A stretch of 64,000 nucleotides of DNA from Micromonosporaceae bacterium (GCA_009377645.1 WHTQ01000013.1:1-64000), one strand, 5' to 3'; counted from the stretch's first letter, positions 15,931 through 25,178 are shown. Made by a program: numbers and translations. Notes: a model not told the origin generated them from the sequence alone.

Positions 15931-17292
15931 ATGACGGCGGCAGGCGGCGCCTCCCCCGCCGGAGTGGCGACCGGAGGCGACCAGCCGGCCGTCCGATGGT
16001 CGGTGCGCGGCCTGCGGGAGCTGTGGCGGCGGCCCGGGTTCGGCCGGCTGCTGACCGCCCGGCTCACCTCGCTCGCCGCCGACGGCACCTTCCAGGCGAG
16101 CCTGGCCAGTGCGGTGTTCTTCAGCCCGGAACGGGCCACCACCGCCGGGCAGGCCGCCGCCGGGTTCGCGGTGCTGCTGCTTCCCTACAGCCTGGTCGGG
16201 CCGCTCGCCGGGGTGTGGCTGGACCGGTGGCGGCGGGCCCGGGTGCTGGTGGTGTCCAATCTGGTCCGGGCGGTGCTGGTGGTCGCCACCGCCGGGCTGC
16301 TGGCCACGGGCGGGCCGGTCGGTCCGGTGTTCTTCCTGACCGCGCTCGCGGCGTTGAGCGCGAACCGGTTCCACGGTGCGGCCGCCGGCGCGGCGCTACC
16401 GCACGTGGCGGCCGCCGACCGGCTGGTGCTGGCGAACTCGGTGTGGACCGCGCTAGGGCTGGTGGCCGGGCTGGCCGGTGCGGGGGTGGGGCTGGTCATC
16501 GGCCAGGTGCTCGGCGCCAGCGATCTGGCCGCGTCGGTAGCCGCGCTGCTGTCGGCCGTGATCTACATCGGATCCTCGTTGGTCGCGGCCGGCTTCGCCC
16601 GCGAGGCGTTGGGGCCGGACCACCGGGTACGGCGGGCGGCGGCGCCGGCCCGCCGGGCGTTGGCGGCGGTGCTGCGCAACCTGGCCGACGGCGCCCGGTC
16701 CGCGGTGCGGCGGCGGCAGGTGGCCGCCGGGCTGGCGGCGATCGGGGTGCACCGGTTCAGCTACGGCATCTCCACGATCGCCACCCTGCTGCTGTACCGC
16801 AACTACTTCACCGACGAAGGATGGCTGCGGGCCGGGCTGGCCGGCGCCGCTCAGGTGGTCGCCGCCTCGGCACTCGGCGCGGTGGCCGGTTCCCTGATCA
16901 CCCCGGTGGTGGTACGACGATGGTCCATCCGCGGCTGGTTGGTCACGCTGTTCAGCGCCGCCGCGGTGGTGCAGGTGGTGCTCGGCGTCCCGTATCGGAT
17001 GGCCCCGCTGCTGGCCGCCGCGGTGGTGCTCGGCGTGGTCGCGCAGGGCGCGAAGATCTGCGTGGAGGCGACCGTCCAGCGGCAGGTGCCGGACCAGCTG
17101 CGCGGCCGGGTGTTCTCCCTCTATGACACGCTGTTCCAGGCCACGTTCGTGGCCGCCGCGGTCTTCGCCGCGCTCAGCCTGCCCGACACCGGCAAGTCCT
17201 ATCCGGTGCTGGCGTTCGTCGCCGCCGGCTACCTCGCCGCCGCGATCGGGTACGCATGGGCGACCCGCCCGCCGCGGGCGGCGCTACGGTGA
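15931..17292 (+). CDS. MFS transporter
   Basis: 453-aa major facilitator with about twelve hydrophobic helices and a short cytosolic N-terminus. Loop 2-3 reads PLAGVWLDRWRRARVLV, the MFS signature. Closest in style to the enterobactin-exporter/MFS_3 group of effluxers. ATG at 15931 lies 6 nt after TAGGGT, a probable -10 box for a leaderless transcript. Ends 4 nt before the first AhpD-like gene, so they are probably co-transcribed. Substrate unknown. Confidence 0.85.
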   Translation: MTAAGGASPAGVATGGDQPAVRWSVRGLRELWRRPGFGRLLTARLTSLAADGTFQASLASAVFFSPERATTAGQAAAGFAVLLLPYSLVGPLAGVWLDRWRRARVLVVSNLVRAVLVVATAGLLATGGPVGPVFFLTALAALSANRFHGAAAGAALPHVAAADRLVLANSVWTALGLVAGLAGAGVGLVIGQVLGASDLAASVAALLSAVIYIGSSLVAAGFAREALGPDHRVRRAAAPARRALAAVLRNLADGARSAVRRRQVAAGLAAIGVHRFSYGISTIATLLLYRNYFTDEGWLRAGLAGAAQVVAASALGAVAGSLITPVVVRRWSIRGWLVTLFSAAAVVQVVLGVPYRMAPLLAAAVVLGVVAQGAKICVEATVQRQVPDQLRGRVFSLYDTLFQATFVAAAVFAALSLPDTGKSYPVLAFVAAGYLAAAIGYAWATRPPRAALR

Positions 17293-17296
17293 CACC

Positions 17297-17836
17297 ATGA
17301 CCTACCTGCCGTCCCTGCCCCAGGACGCGGTCCTGCTGCACGTGTTCCGCGCCTACCCGCAGGCCGCCCGGCCGCTGCTGGACTACCACCAGGCGCTGCT
17401 GCGCGGCCCGTCGCCGTTCACGGTGGGCGAGCGGGAGCTGATCGCCGGCTACGTTTCCGGACTGAACGCATGCCACTACTGCCACGGCGTGCACACCGCC
17501 ACCGCGCAACGCTTCGGCATCGCCGAGGGTACGCTCACCGCGCTACTCTCCGATGTGGACTCTGCGCCGGTCGAGGAGCGGATGCGACCGGTGCTGCGGT
17601 ATGTCCACAAGCTCACCCTCACCCCGAGCCGGATCTCCCCGGCCGACGCCGCCGCGATCCTGTCCGCCGGCTGGCCGGAGCAGGCGCTGCACGACGCGGC
17701 ATCGGTATGTGCGTTGTTCAACCTCATGAACCTGCTCGTCGATGGCCTCGGCGTCACCGCCGACGACACCTACTTCCCCACCTCCGCCGACCGGTTGGCC
17801 AGCGTCGGGTACGACGGCCTCAAGCAGCTGCTGTGA
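17297..17836 (+). CDS. AhpD-like carboxymuconolactone-decarboxylase family protein
   Basis: 179-aa protein with the AhpD redox motif CHYCHGVH (Cys59, Cys62, His66), so a thiol-peroxidase or electron-donor function is more likely than decarboxylation. All-helical, usual length for the family's longer members. TACGGT ends 6 nt before the ATG, giving it a possible promoter of its own in addition to read-through from the MFS gene. Substrate unknown. Confidence 0.82.
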   Translation: MTYLPSLPQDAVLLHVFRAYPQAARPLLDYHQALLRGPSPFTVGERELIAGYVSGLNACHYCHGVHTATAQRFGIAEGTLTALLSDVDSAPVEERMRPVLRYVHKLTLTPSRISPADAAAILSAGWPEQALHDAASVCALFNLMNLLVDGLGVTADDTYFPTSADRLASVGYDGLKQLL

Positions 17837-17945
17837 CTGCGGACCCGCGACACGATCGCCCGTAGTGTGCCCCGCCTCACATAACTTGCGGCGGCGCCGG
17901 CCAATGCTGGGTGTTCGAGTCTCAGCACACCTCGAGGAGGATGAC

Positions 17946-18479
17946 GTGCCCCGATTCCCGGTTCATGATCTCGACACCGCCCCGGCGGCGTCGCGCGGCA
18001 CGCTCGCCGCGCTGGAGCAGCGGGTCGGCAAGATCCTCAACATCTACGGTGGGATGGCCCACAGCCCCGTGGTGCTGGCCTCCTACCGTGCGCTGAAGTC
18101 CGCGATCAGCACGCACGGCAGCTTCGAGGAGGCCACCCAGCAGGCGATCGCGCTGGCCGTAGCCGCCGTCGACGAGTGCGACTACTGCCTGGCCGCCCAC
18201 ACCGCGGCCGGCCAGCGGGCCGGCCTGACCCTGGAGCAGACCATCGCGATCCGCGCCGCCGGGCCGGTCGAGCCGAAGCTCGACGCGCTGCTCGCGGTGG
18301 CCCGGCAGGCCGCCGGCAACATCGGCACGGTCGATGACCAGACCTGGCGGGAGGCGCAGCACGCGGGCTGGTCCGACGAGCAGCTGGCCGAGCTGTTCGC
18401 CCACGTCGCGGTGAACCTGTTCGCCAACTACTTCGACCACTACAACCGCACCGAGCTCGACCTGTCGCCCGCACCGTAG
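17946..18479 (+). CDS. AhpD-like carboxymuconolactone-decarboxylase family protein (second)
   Basis: 177-aa relative of the preceding gene with the redox motif ECDYCLAAHT (Cys78, Cys81, His85). GTG start at 17946 is fixed by GAGGAGG at 17933-17939. The 109-bp gap after the first AhpD-like gene suggests a separate promoter. Members of this branch are annotated as alkylhydroperoxidase-like and probably use active-site thiols to remove peroxides or related electrophiles. Confidence 0.82.
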   Translation: MPRFPVHDLDTAPAASRGTLAALEQRVGKILNIYGGMAHSPVVLASYRALKSAISTHGSFEEATQQAIALAVAAVDECDYCLAAHTAAGQRAGLTLEQTIAIRAAGPVEPKLDALLAVARQAAGNIGTVDDQTWREAQHAGWSDEQLAELFAHVAVNLFANYFDHYNRTELDLSPAP

Positions 18480-18488
18480 GAAGACCGC

Positions 18489-18520
18489 TTGACCTTCCAG
18501 CTGGATGGAAGGTTTACGGT
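18489..18520 (+). promoter_or_regulatory. MerR/CueR-type promoter of the metal ATPase
   Basis: -35 TTGACC (18489-18494), 20-bp spacer with the dyad CCTTCC/GGAAGG, -10 TACGGT (18515-18520). The sequence is very close to the E. coli copA promoter bound by CueR, with one extra spacer base as in ZntR-controlled zntA. It shares the -10 box and dyad style with the merB promoter. Confidence 0.8.
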
Positions 18521-18564
18521 CGAGACGAACCCGAGAGGTAGTAGTCGATGGTAGGAGGCCGGCG

Positions 18565-20763
18565 ATGGCCGAGACCTTGCCCGACGCCTCCGAGCTGACC
18601 TGGCTGCGGGTCAAGATCGGTGGGATGCACTGCTCGTTCTGCGCGCAGACCATCGAGAAGGCGGTCGGCCGGCTGGACGGGGTGGAGCAGGTCAACGTGT
18701 CGCTGGCGCACGAGGAGGCGCTGGTCGGCTACCAGCCGGACCAGCTCGAGGCCGGCCGGATCCGGGACACGCTGTGCCAGTTCGGCTACACCGTGCGGGA
18801 CCCGCGCAAGCTGCGGGGCTTCGAGGAGCAGCAGGCCGAGCTGCGGGAGGGCCGGATCCGGCTGGCCGCCGCGGCGACCGCCACGGTGGTGGTGCTGGGG
18901 CTGATGGGGCTGATGGCCACCGGCCGTACCTTCCCGCTGCTGCCGTGGCTGGCGCTGGCCCTGGCCGTGGTGGTGGTGGTCGGGATCGCCTGGCCGATCC
19001 TGCGGATGGCGGTCCAGTCGGTGCGCCGAGGGATTCTCAACCAGCACGTGCTGATGGAGCTCGGTGCGCTGGGCGGGTTGGTCGGCGGGCTGGTCGGACT
19101 CGTACGTCCGGAGTTCCCCGCCGTCCATTTCCTGGGTGCGGCGACGTTCATCGCCACCTACCACCTGCTGTCCGGGTACGTGTCAACCAGGGTGCGTGCT
19201 CGCACCTCGCAGGCGGTGGCGAAGCTGATGGCGCTGCAGCCGGCGCTGGCCCGGGTGGTCCGCGACGGCCGCGAGGACGAGGTCCCGGTCGAGCAGGTAC
19301 GGGTCGGGGAGCTGGTGCGCGTACGGCCAGGCGAAGCCATCCCGGTCGACGGACGCGTCGCCGACGGCGCGTCGGTGGTGGACGAGTCGCTGGTCACCGG
19401 CGAGCCGATCCCGGACCCGAAGCTGCCCGGCGACGAGGTGATCGGCGGCGGCGTCAACCAGACCGGCACGTTGCTGGTGCGGGTCAGCCGGATCGGCGAG
19501 GAGAGCTTCCTCGCCCAGGTGATCCGGCACGTGGAGCAGGCCCGCGCGCTCAAGCCCGGGCTGCTGGCCCTGGTGGACCGGATCCTGGCGGTGTACGTGC
19601 CGGCGGTGCTGGCGGTCGCCGCCGCGGCGCTGCTGTTCTGGACCCTCGTCGCCTGGGCACTGTTCGGCGAGCCCGACTGGCCGCGGGCGGTCTTCGCCGC
19701 GCTGGCCGTGGGCGTGATGGGCTACCCGTGCGCACTCGGCATGGCCACCCCGCTGGCGATGATCCGCGACGGTGGGATGGCCGCCGCGAGGGGCATCCTG
19801 ATCCGGTCCGCGAACGCGTTCCAGGTCTTCGGCCGCGTCGACCGGATCGTGCTGGACAAGACCGGCACCCTCACCCAGGGCAAGCCGACCGTGGTGGCGG
19901 TCGAGGCGGCGCCCGGGGTGGAGCCGGCCGAGCTGCTGCGGACCGCCGCCGCTGTCGAGGACCGTTCCGAACACCCGCTGGCCCGGGCGATCGCCGATCA
20001 CGCCGTCGCCGCCGGGATCGAGCCCCCGCCGGTCACCGGCTTCGAGGCGCTGCCCGGCCGCGGGGTGGTCGGCCGGATCGAAGGGCGCGAGGTGTTCGTC
20101 GGCAGACCATCGGTCACCGACGTGACGCCGCTCGCCGGTCGGATCGGCGCGTTGGAGGCGCGGGCCCACACGGTGGTCGCGGTGCTCGCCGACCGGACGC
20201 TGCTCGGGGTGATCGGGGTCGCGGACCCGGTCAAGCCCGACGCCGCCGGCACCGTGGCACAGCTGCGCCGCCGTGGCGTGCAGCCGGTGATGCTCACGGG
20301 CGACAACCGGCGCACCGCCCGCGCGGTGGCCGACCAGGTCGGTATCACCGAGATTCACTCCCAGGTGCTGCCCGGCCAGAAGGCCGCGATGGTACGAGAG
20401 CTGCAGCGGCACGGCCACCGGGTGGTCATGGTCGGCGACGGCATCAACGACGCCCCCGCGCTGACCCAGGCTGACATCGGCATCGCCATCGGCGCCGGCA
20501 CCGACATCGCGATCGAAAGCTCCGACGTCATTGTCGTCGGGCACCGGCTCTCCGCTGTGCTAGACGCGTTCCAGATCGGCGCCAGCTCGTACCGGCGCAC
20601 CAAGCAGAACCTGGCCATCGCGTTCGGGTTCAACGGCATCGGCGTGCCAGCGGCTACCACCGGGCTGGTCCAGCCGGTCTGGGCGATGGCCGCCATGGCC
20701 GCGTCGGTCACCCTGGTGCTGGCCAACTCGTTCGGGTCACGGTTGTTCACCCACCGCTCGTGA
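18565..20763 (+). CDS. Heavy-metal P1B-type ATPase with YPC motif
   Basis: 732-aa metal-exporting ATPase. One N-terminal heavy-metal-binding domain (GGMHCSFC, Cys23/Cys26), membrane helices, actuator loop with TGEPIPDPK, phosphorylation Asp in DKTGT (about residue 431), HP motif SEHPLA, and hinge [10 protein letters not shown]. The ion-binding helix reads [11 protein letters not shown]: the first cysteine of the usual CPC is tyrosine. AGGAGG at 18553-18558 fixes the ATG at 18565. The MerR-type promoter points to Cu(I), Zn(II), Cd(II) or Hg(II) as inducer; the altered motif leaves the cargo open. Confidence 0.9.
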   Translation: MAETLPDASELTWLRVKIGGMHCSFCAQTIEKAVGRLDGVEQVNVSLAHEEALVGYQPDQLEAGRIRDTLCQFGYTVRDPRKLRGFEEQQAELREGRIRLAAAATATVVVLGLMGLMATGRTFPLLPWLALALAVVVVVGIAWPILRMAVQSVRRGILNQHVLMELGALGGLVGGLVGLVRPEFPAVHFLGAATFIATYHLLSGYVSTRVRARTSQAVAKLMALQPALARVVRDGREDEVPVEQVRVGELVRVRPGEAIPVDGRVADGASVVDESLVTGEPIPDPKLPGDEVIGGGVNQTGTLLVRVSRIGEESFLAQVIRHVEQARALKPGLLALVDRILAVYVPAVLAVAAAALLFWTLVAWALFGEPDWPRAVFAALAVGVMGYPCALGMATPLAMIRDGGMAAARGILIRSANAFQVFGRVDRIVLDKTGTLTQGKPTVVAVEAAPGVEPAELLRTAAAVEDRSEHPLARAIADHAVAAGIEPPPVTGFEALPGRGVVGRIEGREVFVGRPSVTDVTPLAGRIGALEARAHTVVAVLADRTLLGVIGVADPVKPDAAGTVAQLRRRGVQPVMLTGDNRRTARAVADQVGITEIHSQVLPGQKAAMVRELQRHGHRVVMVGDGINDAPALTQADIGIAIGAGTDIAIESSDVIVVGHRLSAVLDAFQIGASSYRRTKQNLAIAFGFNGIGVPAATTGLVQPVWAMAAMAASVTLVLANSFGSRLFTHRS

Positions 20764-20841
20764 TGTGGACGCGGAAACCGAGCTGTTGTGTGCGCTGGGT
20801 CACCGACCGCGGCACGGGCGGCGGGAAAGCTCGGACGGGTG

Positions 20842-22089
20842 ATGGGCACCGGCCCCGCACAGCTGCGCAGTGGTGCGGTCGCGTCCGTACTGGTCGGGCT
20901 GACCGTGCTCATCGCCGGCTGCACCGCCCCCGCCCTTCGGGACGGTGCGGCCGGCTCCAACTCCGGCTCCAACTCCGCCGCCGACTCGGGCTCGGCGTCG
21001 GAGCCGGTGGCGCTGCCACAGGCCGGCGCCGACCCGCCCGAGGACGTGCCCTCCGCGCTGGACGACATGCGCCACGCCTCGTTTCCGGAGCCGCTGGTCG
21101 ACCCGGATGAGATCATCTCCGGCGGGCCACCGCCGGACGGCATCCCGGCCATCGACGAGCCGACGTTCCTGAAGGTCGACGACGTGGACTTCCTGGAGGA
21201 CACCGAGGCGATCCTGGAGCTCACAGTCGGCGGCGAGACCCGCGGCTACCCGGTCCAGGTCATGACCTACCACGAGATCGTCAACGACACGGTCGGCGAC
21301 GTGCCGGTCGCGGTCACCTACTGCCCGCTGTGCAACTCCGGGCTCGCGTTCGAGCGCCGGGTCGGTGACCGGCTGCTCAGCTTCGGCACATCCGGGCGCC
21401 TGTGGTCCAACAACCTGGTCATGTACGACCGGCAGACCGAGTCGCTGTGGCCCCAGCTGTCGTTCACCGCCTCGGTCGGCGTGCTCACCGGCGCGAAGCT
21501 GGTGCCGCACCTGACCAGCCTGCTCGCCTGGAGCGAGTTCCGCGAGGCCCACCCGGACGCGTGGGTACTCTCCCGCGAGACCGGCTACCAGCGCCCGTAC
21601 GGCAACAACCCGTACCCCGCCTACGACCAGCCCGGCGGCCAGCCGCTGTTCCCGGCCCCGGACGACGACCAGCTACCCCCGCAGACCCGGGTGGTGGGCA
21701 TCGAGGACGAGACCGGCGATGGCACCCCGGTCGCGCTGGTCCGGGACGGGCTCGCGGAGGCGGGCGTGCGGGAGCTGATCGTCGGCGACACCGAGCTGGT
21801 CGCCTGGCACCGCGCCGGCCAGGCTTCCGCGCTGGACGCGGGTGACGTGGCCAGTGGCCGCGACATCGGTACGGTCGGGGTGTTCGTGCCCGAAGCCGGC
21901 GGTCAGCGGCTGACCTTCACCGCGACCGAGGACGGGTTCCGCGACGCCGAAACCGGCTCCAGCTGGAACGTGCTCGGGCTCGCCACCGCCGGGCCACTCG
22001 AAGGCGAGCAGCTGACCAGCTACCGCCACGTCGACACGTTCTGGCATTCCTGGGTCGCCTTCCAACCCGGAACCACCATCGTCCACTGA
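20842..22089 (+). CDS. DUF3179 lipoprotein
   Basis: 415-aa secreted lipoprotein. Signal peptide with lipobox LIAGC (Cys27), a Ser/Asn/Ala linker, then a DUF3179 domain with the family motif TYCPLCNSG (two cysteines). DUF3179 proteins are found in haloarchaea, actinobacteria and marine bacteria; no activity has been established. The CxxC-like motif and redox neighbours suggest a thiol or metal role (inference). ATG at 20842, with an in-frame GTG directly before it. Confidence 0.8.
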   Translation: MGTGPAQLRSGAVASVLVGLTVLIAGCTAPALRDGAAGSNSGSNSAADSGSASEPVALPQAGADPPEDVPSALDDMRHASFPEPLVDPDEIISGGPPPDGIPAIDEPTFLKVDDVDFLEDTEAILELTVGGETRGYPVQVMTYHEIVNDTVGDVPVAVTYCPLCNSGLAFERRVGDRLLSFGTSGRLWSNNLVMYDRQTESLWPQLSFTASVGVLTGAKLVPHLTSLLAWSEFREAHPDAWVLSRETGYQRPYGNNPYPAYDQPGGQPLFPAPDDDQLPPQTRVVGIEDETGDGTPVALVRDGLAEAGVRELIVGDTELVAWHRAGQASALDAGDVASGRDIGTVGVFVPEAGGQRLTFTATEDGFRDAETGSSWNVLGLATAGPLEGEQLTSYRHVDTFWHSWVAFQPGTTIVH

Positions 22090-22107
22090 TCGGCGCTGGC
22101 GTGCTGG

Positions 22108-22221
22108 CTAGCGCTTCCCGTCGCCATGCGGCACCGGTTGCGTCTCGGCGATCAGGCGGGCTAGCTGCTCAAGGTCGCCGGACTCTGGTTGGCCGGATTC
22201 GAGCAGCGCGGCTGGGATCAT
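22108..22221 (-). CDS. Small hypothetical protein, 37 aa
   Basis: ATG at 22221 overlaps the stop of the SRPBCC gene (ATGA), the same coupling as between ArsR and SRPBCC. The 37-residue product is charged, soluble and has no recognised domain (contains GDLEQLARLIAETQ). It may be a genuine small third gene or the stump of a larger one. Confidence 0.35.
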   Translation of the reverse strand: MIPAALLESGQPESGDLEQLARLIAETQPVPHGDGKR

Positions 22222-22628
22222 GAGAGCACGGTGGGGAGCCGGTCCAGGCAGTCGTGCCAGCCCTGGGCGTGCGCGTCCCGGGCCGCCTCGTCGGCGAACC
22301 GCTCGTGAACCAGGGTGAGGACGGTGTTGTCGGCGGCGGCGGCAAGCCCGATCGTCACCAGCGTCTCCTCCGGCTCACCGTGCCAGCGCCAGGTGAATGC
22401 CAGCCGGTGGGGCGGCTCCACCGACACGTACTCGCCGCTGACCCCGAAGTCGTCGGCCGGCCCGTTGGTCGCGGTGATCCGGAAGCTGCCGCCCACTCGC
22501 AGGTCGACCTCGATCTCCGCAGCGAGGTGCGGCCAGAACCACTCGGTGAGGGCGACCGGGTCGGTGAACGCGCGCCAGACCCGCTCCGGTGCGGCGGCGA
22601 GGGTACGTGTGATCTCGAGCTTGGTCAT
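22218..22628 (-). CDS. SRPBCC / AHSA1-domain protein
   Basis: 136-aa START-like fold protein of the AHSA1 type: ERVWRAFTDPVALTEWFWP near the N-terminus and the C-terminal helix with GWHDCLDRL. Such proteins bind small hydrophobic ligands and are usually coupled to ArsR regulators of the SdpR type, exactly as here (ATGA overlap). Function unknown; possibly the effector sensor or a detoxifying binder. Confidence 0.85.
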   Translation of the reverse strand: MTKLEITRTLAAAPERVWRAFTDPVALTEWFWPHLAAEIEVDLRVGGSFRITATNGPADDFGVSGEYVSVEPPHRLAFTWRWHGEPEETLVTIGLAAAADNTVLTLVHERFADEAARDAHAQGWHDCLDRLPTVLS

Positions 22629-22954
22629 ACCTGCTCCCTGAGGTGGTGCTCGAGCGAGTCGAGCTGGACGGTCCAGAACTCGCGGTAGGCGTCGAGCCAG
22701 CCGGCCGCGGCGCGCAGCGCATCCGGCCGGAGCCGGCACACCTGGGTCCGGCCGACCCGGGTTCGGGTCACCACCCCGGCACGCTCCAAGACTCCTATGT
22801 GCTTGCTCACCGCTACCAGCGACATCGGCAACGGGTCAGCGAGTGCACCGACCGTGCGCGGCCCGGTGGCGAGCGTGGCCACGATGCCGCGCCGGGTCGG
22901 GTCGGCGAGTGCCCCGAACGTGCGGTCGAGTGCGCCCGTGCTACTCTTAACCAT
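22625..22954 (-). CDS. ArsR-family regulator
   Basis: 109-aa winged-helix repressor: FGALADPTRRGIVATLA, then LVAVSKHIGVLERAG for the recognition helix. No metal-binding Cys cluster, so it belongs to the non-metal ArsR/SRPBCC class. ATG at 22954 lies inside its own palindromic operator, and TACTCT is 7 nt upstream, so a leaderless, autorepressed transcript is likely. Confidence 0.88.
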   Translation of the reverse strand: MVKSSTGALDRTFGALADPTRRGIVATLATGPRTVGALADPLPMSLVAVSKHIGVLERAGVVTRTRVGRTQVCRLRPDALRAAAGWLDAYREFWTVQLDSLEHHLREQV

Positions 22955-22965
22955 GTGGTTAAGAG
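22944..22965. promoter_or_regulatory. ArsR operator overlapping promoter and start codon
   Basis: Perfect palindrome with 10-bp arms CTCTTAACCA / TGGTTAAGAG and a 2-bp centre. It covers the space between the -10 box (TACTCT, 22967-22962 minus) and the ATG (22954-22952 minus), where bound repressor would block both transcription and start. Matches the TTAACCA-type operators of ArsR/SRPBCC pairs. Confidence 0.75.
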
Positions 22966-23020
22966 TAGCCCGGGCAACCCGGACAGCAGGTGGGTAGCCC
23001 TTGACCTGAGCAGCCGCTCG

Positions 23021-23078
23021 CTCCAGATCTTGACGAGATTCTGCTGCCATAGCGGCAGAATCTCGTCAAGATCTGGAG
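23021..23078. terminator. Long perfect inverted repeat after the ligase operon
   Basis: 24-bp perfect arms (23021-23044 and 23055-23078) around a 10-nt loop (TGCCATAGCG). It lies 40 bp past the stop of the last gene of the six-gene minus-strand operon and ahead of ArsR, so a bidirectional terminator without a U-run is the simplest reading. The length and perfection are unusual for a terminator. Confidence 0.5.
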
Positions 23079-23117
23079 TAGGTCTCGTGAACCGCGGTTG
23101 TGAGGACGGTCAAGCGG

Positions 23118-24710
23118 CTAACGGTGGCTGCGCTGGTGCGCCGCCCGCAGCTCCCGCTTGAGGGTCTTGCCGGTCGCACCCTTCGGGAGCGCGTCGACGA
23201 ACTCGACAAGCCGCGGCTTCTTGTAGCCGGCCAGGCTCTGCCGGCAATGCGCCACCACGTCCTCCCCGGTCATGTCGGCCCCGTTCCGGCGGACCACCAG
23301 CGCCTTGACACGCTCGCCCCACACCGGGTCCGGCACTCCGATCACCGCCACGTCGGCGACCGCCGGATGCTGGTGGATGACGTTCTCCACCTCGGCCGGG
23401 TAGACGTTCAGGCCGCCGGTGATGATCATGTCCCGGCTCCGGTCGACGATGTAGTGGTAGCGGGCCTCGTCCCGCCAGGCGATGTCGCCGGTGCGGTACC
23501 ACCCGTCCGGGTCCAGTACCGACGCGGTCGCTTCCGGGTTGCGCCAGTAGCCGGCCATCACGTTCGGTCCGCGTACCCACATCTCGCCCGGCTCGCCGGT
23601 GGCCGCCTCCCGGCCGTCGGCGGTGACCAGCCGTACCTCCGTATGCAGCGCCTCCCGCCCGACCGGGGCGACCTCGCCGAGCTGGCCGGCCAGCGCCAGG
23701 TGGTCCTCGCCGGTGAGGACGAACACCGGGTGCGGCGCTTCGCACGAGCCGTACACCTGCACCAGCGCCGGGCCGAACAGCTCCACCGCCGCCCGCAGCT
23801 GGGCCGGTGCGATCGGCGCCCCGCCGTAGCTCACCGACCGCAGCGACGACAGGTCCCGGCGGCGCTGCCCGCCCGCCTCCACCAGCATGCTCAGCATGGT
23901 CGGGACCAGGAACGTCCCGCTGACCCGCTCCCGCTGCACCAGATCGAGAAACTGCTCCGGGTCCCATTTCGGCACCGGGATGTTGCGGGCGCCGCGCAGC
24001 AGGTAGGCCAGCACCTTCGAACCGCTGCCGTGCGCCATCGAGCCCACGTGCGCGACCGCGCCGCCGGCCGGCACGTCCAGCTCGTCGGTGAGCATCGCGA
24101 TCGTGGCGGCCAGCCGGCTCCGGTTGGTCGCCAGCGCCCCTTTCGGATGCCCGGTCGTGCCCGAGGTGTAGAGGATGAAGCTTCCGGCCTCCGGCGGATG
24201 CGGGAGGGCCGGTGCGCTCTCGTGGCCGGCGGCCAGCAGGTCCTCGTACCGGTGCGGACCACCGCGGCGGGCGGCGCCGTCACCGTGATTCTGCCCGTTG
24301 CCGGTGCCGGCACTGGTCCGGGGGAGGGCGATCACGTGCCGCAGCGGCCCGTCCTCGGTGGCGAGCGCGGCGGCGAGCTCCTGGCGCGGCGGGTCGGCGA
24401 TGATCACATCCGCGCCCGCGTCCCGGATCACATACCGGACCTCCGGCTCGGTGAGGCGGGTGTTCACCGGTACGCGGATCTTTCCGGCCTTGCTGATCGC
24501 GAAGTCGATCTCGACCAGCTCGGCCCGGTTGGCCGCCAGCACCGCCACCCGCCCGCCGGGTGCTGGGCTGAGCACCAGCAGCGCGTGCGCCAGCCGGCTG
24601 GACCGGCGGTGGACGTCCCGGAAGCTGCGGCTGGTGTGCGCGTCGCTGACCGCCGGCCGGTCGCCGTACCAGGCCGCGGCCCGGGCGACCAGCGCCGGGA
24701 CGCTGGTCAC
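23118..24710 (-). CDS. AMP-forming acyl-CoA synthetase (FadD type)
   Basis: 530-aa ligase that activates a carboxylic acid to its CoA ester through an acyl-adenylate. P-loop LYTSGTTGHPKG (about residue 190), A5 region VYGSCEAPHP, A7 DGWYRTGDIAW, A8 DRSRDMIITGGLNVYPAEVE (hinge), and catalytic Lys in PKGATGKTLKR. GTG start overlaps the DUF35 stop. It is the last gene of the operon 29966-23118. The A5 motif lacks the usual YG(M/L)TE, suggesting an uncommon acid; substrate unknown. Confidence 0.9.
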   Translation of the reverse strand: MTSVPALVARAAAWYGDRPAVSDAHTSRSFRDVHRRSSRLAHALLVLSPAPGGRVAVLAANRAELVEIDFAISKAGKIRVPVNTRLTEPEVRYVIRDAGADVIIADPPRQELAAALATEDGPLRHVIALPRTSAGTGNGQNHGDGAARRGGPHRYEDLLAAGHESAPALPHPPEAGSFILYTSGTTGHPKGALATNRSRLAATIAMLTDELDVPAGGAVAHVGSMAHGSGSKVLAYLLRGARNIPVPKWDPEQFLDLVQRERVSGTFLVPTMLSMLVEAGGQRRRDLSSLRSVSYGGAPIAPAQLRAAVELFGPALVQVYGSCEAPHPVFVLTGEDHLALAGQLGEVAPVGREALHTEVRLVTADGREAATGEPGEMWVRGPNVMAGYWRNPEATASVLDPDGWYRTGDIAWRDEARYHYIVDRSRDMIITGGLNVYPAEVENVIHQHPAVADVAVIGVPDPVWGERVKALVVRRNGADMTGEDVVAHCRQSLAGYKKPRLVEFVDALPKGATGKTLKRELRAAHQRSHR

Positions 24711-25159
24711 GGCCGCTCCGCGCCGGGTCGCGGGCGGAAGACGGCCAGCGCCGGGCCGTCCGCGACCGGCTCGAAGTCGACCTGTACGGGCAGCCCAGCG
24801 GTCAGCTGTTCGGGCGAGACCCCGCGGACCGTGCTCAGCACCCGCGGCCCCTCCTCGGTGGTGACCACCACGCAGGCGTACGGGCCGGCGGCGGTGAGCC
24901 TGGGATGGAACGGGTGGTGGGTGACGGTCCACGTGAACACCTCGCCCCGGCCGGACACCGGTTGCCAGGACAGGTCGGTGCTGTCGCACGCCGGGCAGGT
25001 GAGCACCGGCGGGTGGCTCCACCGCCGGCACTGCCCGCACCGCTGCAGCCGCAGCTGTCCCCGGGCGTGCCAGGCGAAGAACTCCCCGGCCAGGCCCTCG
25101 GTCGGTGGCCGGGGCCGGTCCGCCGCGGCGCCGGAGCCAGTTCCAGTGTCGGTGCTCAT
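24707..25159 (-). CDS. DUF35 zinc-ribbon OB-fold protein
   Basis: 150-aa protein: an N-terminal helix, zinc ribbon CGQCRRW ... CPACDST (four Cys, residues about 40-60), then an OB-fold. DUF35 proteins are acyl-CoA-binding partners of SCP2-type thiolases, as in the Ltp2-ChsH2 retro-aldolase of steroid side-chain degradation. Encoded immediately after such a thiolase and overlapping the acyl-CoA synthetase start, which supports a two-protein complex. Confidence 0.88.
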   Translation of the reverse strand: MSTDTGTGSGAAADRPRPPTEGLAGEFFAWHARGQLRLQRCGQCRRWSHPPVLTCPACDSTDLSWQPVSGRGEVFTWTVTHHPFHPRLTAAGPYACVVVTTEEGPRVLSTVRGVSPEQLTAGLPVQVDFEPVADGPALAVFRPRPGAERP

Positions 25160-25178
25160 GCTTGTCGCTCCTCCCCCG

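Noticed and set aside
18489-18520. An ordinary sigma-70-type promoter with 17-18 bp spacing
   Set aside because: The spacer is 20 bp and contains a strong dyad, which fits MerR-type activation instead.
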